Below, piece after piece: positions 57,562 through 64,000 of a stretch of DNA of 64,000 nt. Source of the stretch: Anaerocolumna xylanovorans DSM 12503 (GTDB lineage: Bacteria > Bacillota > Clostridia > Lachnospirales > Lachnospiraceae). The stretch spans positions 62,001 to 126,000 of the forward strand of contig NZ_FRFD01000006.1 in NCBI RefSeq assembly GCF_900143645.1, written 5' to 3'. A model generated the notes under the pieces. It did no database searches, had not been told where the DNA came from, and saw only the letters and a list, made by a program, of their open reading frames with translations. Made by a program: the position numbers and the translations under genes. Every line of letters starts with the position of its first letter. Position 1 is the stretch's first letter.

Positions 57562-59022
57562 GTGGCGGATATGGAAAATGATATAACTGCTGATTTCGTG
57601 AAAATGGACGAGACAGAGAAAATAACAGCAGAAAATGAAGGGTCACAGCTCAAAGAAGGGGAAACGGAAGAAAAGATACAGCAGGGCGTACATAATTACA
57701 GTGCCGCTGATGAATATGTGTGGCCCACAGATACAAAGGTTCTTCAAAAACTGGAATGGTTCCAGGATCAGAAGCTGGCCCTGATGATGCACTGGGGTCC
57801 TTATTCCCAGCTTGGAATTGTGGAATCCTGGGCACTTTCGGATGCAGATGCGGAATGGTCCAGAACGGGAATTGACTGGGAGGTCAGCGGGTCAGAATTC
57901 AAAGAACAGTATTTTGGGCTGAACAAAACCTTTAATCCTATCCGCTTTGAACCGGAAAAATGGGCGGATATTGCAGCAGAGGCAGGAATCCGCTATCTGG
58001 TATTCACCACGAAGCACCATGACGGCTTTTGTATGTGGGATACCAGATATTCCGACTATAAAATTACAGGGGAAGACTGCCCCTACCATACAAATCAATA
58101 TGCGGACATATGCGGACATTTATTTGAGGCCTTCCGGAAGAAGGGAATCGGTATAGCTGCCTATTTCTCCAAAGCAGACTGGCATATTGACAGTTACTGG
58201 GCAAAAGGTTATCCGAGAGGGGACTATATGTGGAGAGGCCCTTCTTATGTACCGGCAGAGCACCGGGAGGAATGGGAAAAATTTGTCCGGTTTACCGGGA
58301 ATCAGATTAAAGAACTGGCAGCCAATTACGGAAAGCTGGATATCATGTGGTTTGATGCCGGCTGGGTGTGTGAGCAGACAGGACAGGATATCCGCCTTGG
58401 TGAAATAATTGATGAAATCAGGACATGGCAGCCCGGAATGCTGTGCGCTGACAGAACCATTGGCGGTCCTTATGAAAATTATATTACGCCGGAACAGTGT
58501 GTGCCGGAAAAACCTCTGGGGGTGCCGTGGGAAAGCTGCATTACTCTGGGTACCTCATTTTCTTTTGCCTATGAAGACACCTATAAATCTCCCAGAGAGG
58601 TAATCCATCTATTAACGGATATCGTAGCAAAGGGTGGGAATCTGGCAATTAATGTAGGACCCCAGCCTGACGGACGGCTTCCGAAGGGGGCAGTGGCTGC
58701 CTTAAAGGGAATGGGAGCATGGCTGAAAGTGTTTGGTGAGGCTATCTATGGTACAAGAGTCTGCGCACCCTATAAGAAAGAAAATATCGCCTTTACCAGA
58801 AAAGGGGAAACCGTATATGCTCTGGAAATGTTTGCAGAAGAAGAAGCTGCCGTTCCGGGTGAGGTGTGGATTCCCTATGAAGGAAAAGTAAAAAATGTGA
58901 CCATGCTGGATACGGCCGAGAGGGTTTTATTTACCTGCAGTACGGGCGGCATTACGGTGAAAGCACCTTGCTGTGACAAAACGGCAGCGCCCATTGCCAG
59001 AGTATATAAACTGGAAGTGTAA
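57562..59022 (+). CDS. Intracellular alpha-L-fucosidase, GH29 (second copy)
   Basis: 486 residues. A charged, low-complexity N-terminal extension of ~45 residues precedes the GH29 barrel: WFQDQKLALMMHWGPYSQLGI, VFTTKHHDGFCMWDTRYSDY, nucleophile strand KLDIMWFDAGW, SFAYEDTYKSPREVIHLLTDIVAKGGNLAINVGPQPDG partly shown. It differs clearly from the first copy in the catalytic surroundings (FDAGW versus FDGDW, TSFSFAYED versus DSWGYRLSD), so the two probably split the work by linkage. GTG 57562 follows GGAAGG; ATG 57571 is an alternative. Cytoplasmic. Confidence 0.85.
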   Translation: MADMENDITADFVKMDETEKITAENEGSQLKEGETEEKIQQGVHNYSAADEYVWPTDTKVLQKLEWFQDQKLALMMHWGPYSQLGIVESWALSDADAEWSRTGIDWEVSGSEFKEQYFGLNKTFNPIRFEPEKWADIAAEAGIRYLVFTTKHHDGFCMWDTRYSDYKITGEDCPYHTNQYADICGHLFEAFRKKGIGIAAYFSKADWHIDSYWAKGYPRGDYMWRGPSYVPAEHREEWEKFVRFTGNQIKELAANYGKLDIMWFDAGWVCEQTGQDIRLGEIIDEIRTWQPGMLCADRTIGGPYENYITPEQCVPEKPLGVPWESCITLGTSFSFAYEDTYKSPREVIHLLTDIVAKGGNLAINVGPQPDGRLPKGAVAALKGMGAWLKVFGEAIYGTRVCAPYKKENIAFTRKGETVYALEMFAEEEAAVPGEVWIPYEGKVKNVTMLDTAERVLFTCSTGGITVKAPCCDKTAAPIARVYKLEV

Positions 59023-59072
59023 ACAGGGACTTCGGAGGAGTATAAACAGATAGAAGGAAGGCAGGATGGAAA

Positions 59073-61616
59073 ATGTTTTCGACACATTTGCAGGAATATG
59101 CTTTGGACAAATATCAGGGAAGAAAAAAGTATTATAGTTGCCTATGGGAGGAAATAGAAGAGGCGTTAAAAGGCTGCACGGAAGAAGAGGCAATTTTGAT
59201 GCGTTTTCTTTATGGAACAATGCCTGTGCGTGATGCGGGAGAATATGACTTTCAGGTTTTCTTAAGCTATGTACAGCATGCTCTCTGGCTTCGCAGGAAT
59301 ATGAAATGGTGCGGGGAACTGACAGAGGATATCTTTATTCACCATGTGTTGTATTACCGCATTAATTCTGAAGATATCAGTGACTGCCGGAAATTCTTTT
59401 ATGAGCAGCTAAAAGACAGGATACAGGGAATGAGCCTGGAAGAAGCCGTAATTGAAATTAATTACTGGTGTGCGGAAAATGCCGTGTATGAATCAACGGA
59501 CGAACGCACCGCTTCTCCTATGACAGTGTTCCGGTGCGGAAAGGGCCGCTGTGGGGAAGAATCAACATTTGCAGTTACGGCATACCGAAGTGTGGGAATT
59601 CCGGCCCGTCAGGTCTACACGCCGAGATGGGCTCACTGTGATGATAATCATGCCTGGGTGGAAATTTACCTTCATGGAAAATGGTATTTCATTGGAGCCT
59701 GCGAGCCGGAGGAGGGATTGAATAGAGGATGGTTTACTGTGCCCGCCAACCGTGCAATCTTGATTCACAGCCGCACATTTTCTGATTTTATGATTAACTC
59801 TTCAGAAGAATGTATCGGAAAAGAAAATCTTCTGACCTATTACAATAATACGCCTTTTTATGCCAAAACGAGAGAACTTACCGTGACGGTAAAAGATCAG
59901 AAGGGACAACCGGTTAAGGATGCCTTTGCCGCTGTGGAGATCCTTAATATGGCGGAATATTTTCCCGCCGTTACTTTGGTGACGGACAGTAAGGGAGAAG
60001 CGCATGTCTCTGTTGGACTTGGCGACGTCCGGGTAAGAGCCTGGAAGGGAGATACCTTTGGGGAAAAGAAAGTTTCCTTAAAAGTAACTGCGAAAGCGGA
60101 GCTGTCACTTGAGTGCAGTGCGGGGAAACCGGATTGGGTAACGGATGAATGGGAACAGGCAGGATTTTCCGCGCCCGAAGAGTGCCCGATGCACCTGGGG
60201 AGGGAAACCCAGGAACAAAAAGAACGGAAGGCAAGACGTCTGAAAGAAGCCAATCAGATTCGGGAACAGCGTTTTGTGGCCTGCTATGATGAAAAGCTGG
60301 CGTCTGTATATACAGAGGAAGCGGGGATGTTTCGTACCGCAGGCGAAAATGCCGCGGAAATACGTGCTTTTTTGACAAAGGATGAAAATCCCGGCAGAAG
60401 ACGAATGCTCCACAGTCTGGCAGTAAAAGACTATAAAGATTTGAAAGCCAGCATTCTGGAAGATCATCTGGGTTGTGAACAGGGCAGTTTAAACGAGGAA
60501 ACCTATGAGAAGTACCTGCTTTGCCCAAGAATATCCAAAGAAGAACTGACTCCTTACCGGAGCTTTATCCGTGCGTATTTTAAAGAGAACGAGAAAGAAC
60601 GTTTTGGGAAAAATCCGGAGCAGATTTGGAAATATATCAAAGATACCATACATTATGACACAGAAGTTGATTACAGTACAATCTGCGCTACTCCCATCGG
60701 GTGCCTGAAGATGAAACAGGGAAATTCCCTGGCACAGAAAATCCTGTTTGCGGCAATCTGCCGGAGCTTAAACATTCCGGCCAGACTGAACTCCGTTACG
60801 CTGGCGCCGGAATATCTGAAAGAGGGCGTCTTTACCATACCCGAAGGCTTTGCAGAAGGACAAAAAGCGAAAGATATTGCAAAAGAGGATGCGGCATCCC
60901 TGATTTTGAAAGTGAAGGACAAAAGCAAATGGAATTATTTCCAAACCTGGACCATTGGTAAGCTTGAGGGCGTACATTTTGATACACTGAATTACGAAGG
61001 AGTTTCTTTTGAAGATAATGCCCTGGAGCTTGTACTGGAGCCTGGAGTTTACCGCCTTATTACTTCAATGCGCATGCCTAATGGTGACCAGCATACATCC
61101 CAGAGGGTATTCTGTCTTGAACACGGGGAACAAAAGTCCATAGAAATGACACTTTGGGAAAGCGAAGCAAAAGATATGCTGGTGAATTACAGCCTGAACG
61201 ATTTTCCGGTACAGGACAATACAGGAAAAGAATATATGGTTTCTGAACTTGTGACAGAGAATGCTGTGATTCTGGCGTTCCTTGGGGTGGGTGAAGAGCC
61301 TACCGAGCATGTATTAAATGAATTGCTGGCGTCTGCATCTCATTGGAAGGAAACCGCTGCCAGAATGGTCATGGTCCTCCGGGAGCCGGGAGAACTAAAA
61401 AATGCGACCCTGCGCAGGGTTTTAGAGAGTCTCTCCGGAGTTGAACTTTTTTTTGACGAACAGAGAAGCTGCGAAAGAGCGGCCGCTAAGATGCATGTGG
61501 ATGCAGACAAACTTCCTGTCCTTATTCTGATACAAAAAGAACTGGTCGGCATTTATGCCTGTGCGGGATATAATGTCGGCAGTGTGGAGCTTATGTTGAA
61601 ACTTCTGGAACAATAA
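59073..61616 (+). CDS. Multidomain transglutaminase-fold protein, unknown function
   Basis: 847 residues, no signal peptide. An N-terminal helical region (1-120) precedes a transglutaminase-like core with Cys160 in GKGRCGEESTFAVTAYRSVG, His193 in DDNHAWVEIYLHGKWYF, and a GACEPEEGLNRGWF segment where the third triad residue would lie. A carboxypeptidase-regulatory-like beta domain follows (~268-345, KDQKGQPVKDAFAAVEI). Near 525-600 is a second, degenerate transglutaminase-like region (MKQGNSLAQKILFAAICRS) lacking the Cys. A thioredoxin-like domain ends the protein (~725-847). It sits inside a GH29/GH130/GH38 operon. The fold can be protease, peptide:N-glycanase or crosslinker; an N-glycan amidase or peptidase acting on imported glycopeptide is my inference. 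Confidence 0.75.
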   Translation: MFSTHLQEYALDKYQGRKKYYSCLWEEIEEALKGCTEEEAILMRFLYGTMPVRDAGEYDFQVFLSYVQHALWLRRNMKWCGELTEDIFIHHVLYYRINSEDISDCRKFFYEQLKDRIQGMSLEEAVIEINYWCAENAVYESTDERTASPMTVFRCGKGRCGEESTFAVTAYRSVGIPARQVYTPRWAHCDDNHAWVEIYLHGKWYFIGACEPEEGLNRGWFTVPANRAILIHSRTFSDFMINSSEECIGKENLLTYYNNTPFYAKTRELTVTVKDQKGQPVKDAFAAVEILNMAEYFPAVTLVTDSKGEAHVSVGLGDVRVRAWKGDTFGEKKVSLKVTAKAELSLECSAGKPDWVTDEWEQAGFSAPEECPMHLGRETQEQKERKARRLKEANQIREQRFVACYDEKLASVYTEEAGMFRTAGENAAEIRAFLTKDENPGRRRMLHSLAVKDYKDLKASILEDHLGCEQGSLNEETYEKYLLCPRISKEELTPYRSFIRAYFKENEKERFGKNPEQIWKYIKDTIHYDTEVDYSTICATPIGCLKMKQGNSLAQKILFAAICRSLNIPARLNSVTLAPEYLKEGVFTIPEGFAEGQKAKDIAKEDAASLILKVKDKSKWNYFQTWTIGKLEGVHFDTLNYEGVSFEDNALELVLEPGVYRLITSMRMPNGDQHTSQRVFCLEHGEQKSIEMTLWESEAKDMLVNYSLNDFPVQDNTGKEYMVSELVTENAVILAFLGVGEEPTEHVLNELLASASHWKETAARMVMVLREPGELKNATLRRVLESLSGVELFFDEQRSCERAAAKMHVDADKLPVLILIQKELVGIYACAGYNVGSVELMLKLLEQ

Positions 61617-61638
61617 CAAATTACAAGGAGGAAAACAA

Positions 61639-62628
61639 ATGAGTAAAATTATTGGAAATTCCCTGCCGTCCATCCCCTGGCAGGATAAACCGGAGGGATA
61701 TAAAAAGCCGGTTTGGCGCTATCAAAATAATCCGATTATAAAAAGAGATGCCATACCAAGTTCCAACAGTATCTTCAACAGTGCCGTAATCCCCTATAAA
61801 GAAGGTTTCGCAGGGGTGTTCCGCTGTGACAGCAGAGCGGTGAGCATGGATATCTTCGCGGGGTTCAGTGAAGACGGCATCCGCTGGAATATTAATGAAG
61901 AACCCATCACTTTTCTGGGAGAAGACCCGGAAATATTAAAAAGAGAATACCGCTATGACCCAAGGGTGTGCTTTATTGAAGACAGGTATTATATTACCTG
62001 GTGCAACGGCTATCATGGACCCACCATCGGCGTAGGCTATACTTTTGATTTTAAAACCTTTTATCAGCTGGAAAATGCATTCCTGCCCTATAACCGCAAC
62101 GGTGTCCTGTTTCCGAGAAAAATAGGCGGAAAGTACGCAATGCTTAGCAGGCCCAGCGATACGGGACATACTCCTTTCGGTGATATATTCTATAGTCAGA
62201 GCAGTGACTTGGAATACTGGGGACATCACAGGCATGTTATGTCCTCCTTTAAAGGAGATGATTCCGCATGGCAATGGACTAAGATCGGGCCTGGTCCCAT
62301 TCCCATAGAGACGGATGAAGGCTGGCTGCTGATTTATCACGGTGTTATCAATACCTGCAACGGTTTTGTATATCGTGTGGGTTCTGCCATACTGGACCTT
62401 GAAGAGCCCTGGAAAGTAAAATACCGCTCCAAGTATTATATTCTGGGGCCGGAAGAATACTATGAGTGTGTGGGCGATGTGCCAAATGTAGTGTTCCCCT
62501 GTGCTGCCTTAACTGATAAAGATACCGGAAGAATTGCCCTTTATTACGGCTGTGCCGATACGGTAACAAGTCTGGCCTTTACTACGGTGGACGAATTAAT
62601 CCAATTTACGAAAGAACATACATTATAA
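61639..62628 (+). CDS. GH130 beta-1,4-mannosyl phosphorylase (GH130_2-like)
   Basis: 329 residues, five-bladed propeller. The N-terminal region (PVWRYQNNPIIKRDAIPSSN then SIFNSAVIPYKEGFAGVFRC) matches the GH130_2 group, which includes beta-1,4-mannooligosaccharide and Man-beta-1,4-GlcNAc phosphorylases. Catalytic-site segments: YRYDPRVCFIEDRYYITWCN (Asp acid), GKYAMLSRPSD, GPGPIPIETDEGWLLIYHG and GDVPNVVFPCAAL. It is shorter and clearly different from the mannosylglucose phosphorylase at 35 kb. With GH38 next to it, the expected reaction is release of mannose-1-phosphate from the beta-mannosyl residue of the N-glycan core. GGAGG precedes ATG 61639. Confidence 0.87.
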   Translation: MSKIIGNSLPSIPWQDKPEGYKKPVWRYQNNPIIKRDAIPSSNSIFNSAVIPYKEGFAGVFRCDSRAVSMDIFAGFSEDGIRWNINEEPITFLGEDPEILKREYRYDPRVCFIEDRYYITWCNGYHGPTIGVGYTFDFKTFYQLENAFLPYNRNGVLFPRKIGGKYAMLSRPSDTGHTPFGDIFYSQSSDLEYWGHHRHVMSSFKGDDSAWQWTKIGPGPIPIETDEGWLLIYHGVINTCNGFVYRVGSAILDLEEPWKVKYRSKYYILGPEEYYECVGDVPNVVFPCAALTDKDTGRIALYYGCADTVTSLAFTTVDELIQFTKEHTL

Positions 62629-62656
62629 CACCCATGTATGCCGCATGAAATGAAAA

Positions 62657-62727
62657 GTGTGAAATGTTTTTTATTTCACACAAATCCCCGTGCGTATCGC
62701 AAGCTTGCCAGCAGATTGCTCGCAATC
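62657..62727 (+). promoter_or_regulatory. Hairpin cluster between phosphorylase and mannosidase genes
   Basis: GTGTGAAAT/ATTTCACAC (62657-62665, 62673-62681) forms a perfect stem with a T-rich loop and no trailing T-run. The palindrome GCAAGCTTGC (62699-62708), within a second TATCGCAAGC copy, and GATTGC/GCAATC (62714-62727) follow. This is probably an mRNA-processing or partial-termination site before the GH38 gene. Confidence 0.4.
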
Positions 62728-62781
62728 ATCTGTGATATTGCTTAAATAGAAATTGCCGGAGAGGCTTGGAGGAAGGCTGTT

Positions 62782-64000
62782 ATGCGTTATTTAGATAAAA
62801 GAGTAAGAGTCATCTGCGATGAACTGAAGAAACTGTCTGTCGTAAAAACAGTGCCGGTGGAAAACTGGTTTTATAAGAAAGGAAATTATATTCATCCTGA
62901 GGATGCCTGGAACGCATCCCCGGAATGGGAGACTTTTGACAGCAAAACCATGCACTGGTACGGCCCTGATGAACATTATTGGTTCCGCAGCAGTTTTACG
63001 GTACCGGAAAGTCTCCAGGGAAAAGGCATATGGCTGAATGTTAAAACACAGGTTGAGGAATGGGATGACGGAAAGAACCCTCAATTTCTGCTGTTTGTAG
63101 ATGGAACCTCGACCCAGGGACTCGATATGAACCACCGTCAGGTATTTTTGACAAAAGAGGCTGTAAAAGGGAATACTTACCTTTTGGAACTGCAATCCTA
63201 TACGGGAACCCTGCATTCGGAATTCAATCTGATCGTAGAGGTTCAGGAAATCGATCCGAAAATCCAAAAGCTCTATTATGATATCAATGTGCCCTTAAGT
63301 GCCTTTAACCGTATGGAGAAAGACGACAAGGTACGGATGGATATTGAAAGAGTATTGAATGAAACGGTTAATTTACTGGATCTTCGGACTCCCTATTCCG
63401 GGGAATTCTATGATTCCCTGGAAGCGGCTGAAAGCTATATTGCAAAAGCTTTATATGAGGACATGGCAGGATTTCAAGATGTTATTGCCACCTGCATCGG
63501 ACATACCCATATTGATGTGGCCTGGTGGTGGACGGTAGAGCAGACCAGAGAAAAAGTGGGGAGAAGCTTTGCCACCGTATTGAAACTGATGGAAGAATAT
63601 CCGAATTATAAATTCATGTCCAGCCAGCCCCAGTTATATTATTTTCTGAAAGAACGTTATCCGGAACTGTATGCAAGACTGAAGGAGAGAGTAAAGGAAG
63701 GACGCTGGGAGCCTGAAGGCGGCATGTGGGTAGAGGCAGACTGTAATCTTACCTCCGGGGAATCCCTGGTTCGGCAGTTTCTCCACGGAAAGAAGTTTTT
63801 TAAGGAGGAATTCGGAGTGGATAACCGGATACTCTGGCTTCCGGATGTATTCGGTTATTCCGGTGCACTGCCCCAGATAATGAAAAAATGCGGTATCGAT
63901 TACTTCATGACGACAAAGCTTGCCTGGAACCAATTCAATAAGATTCCTTTTGATACCTTTGAATGGAAAGGAATCGACGGTACCAGGGTCCTGACTCATT
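62782..64000 (+). CDS. GH38 alpha-mannosidase, N-terminal part (runs off window)
   Basis: The first 406 codons of a large gene. An N-terminal beta domain (~1-230) precedes the GH38 catalytic start: CIGHTHIDVAWWWTVEQTREK (zinc His and Asp), LKLMEEYPNYKFMSSQPQLYYFLKE, EGRWEPEGGMWVEADCNLTSGES and LWLPDVFGYSGALPQIM (catalytic Asp strand). Retaining, Zn-dependent; removes alpha-linked mannose. The family includes Golgi/lysosomal mannosidases and pneumococcal SpGH38. No signal peptide: cytoplasmic. ATG 62782 follows GGAGG by nine bases. Confidence 0.92.
   Translation, partial: MRYLDKRVRVICDELKKLSVVKTVPVENWFYKKGNYIHPEDAWNASPEWETFDSKTMHWYGPDEHYWFRSSFTVPESLQGKGIWLNVKTQVEEWDDGKNPQFLLFVDGTSTQGLDMNHRQVFLTKEAVKGNTYLLELQSYTGTLHSEFNLIVEVQEIDPKIQKLYYDINVPLSAFNRMEKDDKVRMDIERVLNETVNLLDLRTPYSGEFYDSLEAAESYIAKALYEDMAGFQDVIATCIGHTHIDVAWWWTVEQTREKVGRSFATVLKLMEEYPNYKFMSSQPQLYYFLKERYPELYARLKERVKEGRWEPEGGMWVEADCNLTSGESLVRQFLHGKKFFKEEFGVDNRILWLPDVFGYSGALPQIMKKCGIDYFMTTKLAWNQFNKIPFDTFEWKGIDGTRVLTH

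Noticed and set aside
60105..60528. Long minus-strand frames inside the transglutaminase-fold gene
   Set aside because: Pro/Ser/Phe-rich shadow translations of the plus-strand gene.
1..64000. Insertion sequences, prophage, CRISPR arrays, toxin-antitoxin or restriction systems
   Set aside because: No transposase, integrase, cas, methylase/endonuclease or regularly spaced repeat-spacer pattern was found on either strand.

Overview
The window looks like chromosomal DNA of an anaerobic, probably spore-forming Firmicute, most likely a Lachnospiraceae member of the Lachnoclostridium/Anaerocolumna kind. The base composition is moderately AT-rich, ribosome-binding sites are strong GGAGG types, and promoters fit sigma-A. 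Clostridial gene families include a reverse rubrerythrin with a PerR-like regulator, a cytoplasmic Csp-like subtilase, YitT, M42 peptidase, LplB/LplC-type sugar permeases and GH130 phosphorylases. The genus is inferred from gene content. I see no transposase, integrase, CRISPR array, rRNA or phage module.

Layout. 0-8.5 kb: end of valS, a drug-efflux MFS pump with a hairpin plus T-run in its leader, a GNAT acetyltransferase, a secreted WG-repeat/DUF3298 protein, a small DUF1579-like protein, a MidA-like methyltransferase joined to TPRs, and a flavin reductase. 8.6-12.3 kb: two-component system plus DrrAB-type ABC exporter, with matching 11-bp direct repeats in front of both transcription units. 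12.3-14.6 kb: accessory-looking patch with gene remnants, a small unknown protein, an LRR/Big_2 surface protein and tRNA-Gly(CCC). 14.6-24.8 kb: ECF-type S component, MFS, ogt, HAD phosphatases, exoA, cyclase, M42 peptidase, Csp-like protease, YitT. 24.9-28.3 kb: second RR-ABC-ABC-HK system with its own tandem repeats. 28.4-34.0 kb: clpB, a DHH phosphoesterase, a candidate small RNA or attenuator, and a DEAD-box helicase with a DbpA-type RNA-binding domain. 34.2-36.6 kb: cellobiose 2-epimerase plus mannosylglucose phosphorylase, a two-enzyme mannobiose route. 36.7-45.9 kb: XRE regulator, rubrerythrin/perR, hemolysin III, DUF951, ROK kinase, chemoreceptor, nitronate monooxygenase, secreted protein. 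45.9-47.2 kb: rpsF-ssb-rpsR. 47.4-49.4 kb: cutC and an M28 peptidase.

The most interesting part is 49.5 kb to the right edge. A LacI regulator and a cytoplasmic CBM9-like protein diverge from an operon encoding an LplB/LplC/solute-binding importer, two GH29 alpha-L-fucosidases, an 847-residue transglutaminase-fold protein, a GH130 mannoside phosphorylase and a GH38 alpha-mannosidase cut by the window edge. None of the enzymes has a signal peptide, so the glycan appears to be imported whole and dismantled inside the cell. Fucosidase, alpha-mannosidase and a beta-mannosyl phosphorylase together fit a fucosylated N-glycan or glycopeptide. Eukaryotic cytosolic peptide:N-glycanase also has a transglutaminase fold, so the unknown 847-residue protein may act on the peptide-glycan part of the substrate. 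That last step is inference. The divergent promoter region contains a duplicated ~125-bp promoter cassette with an intrinsic terminator between the copies.
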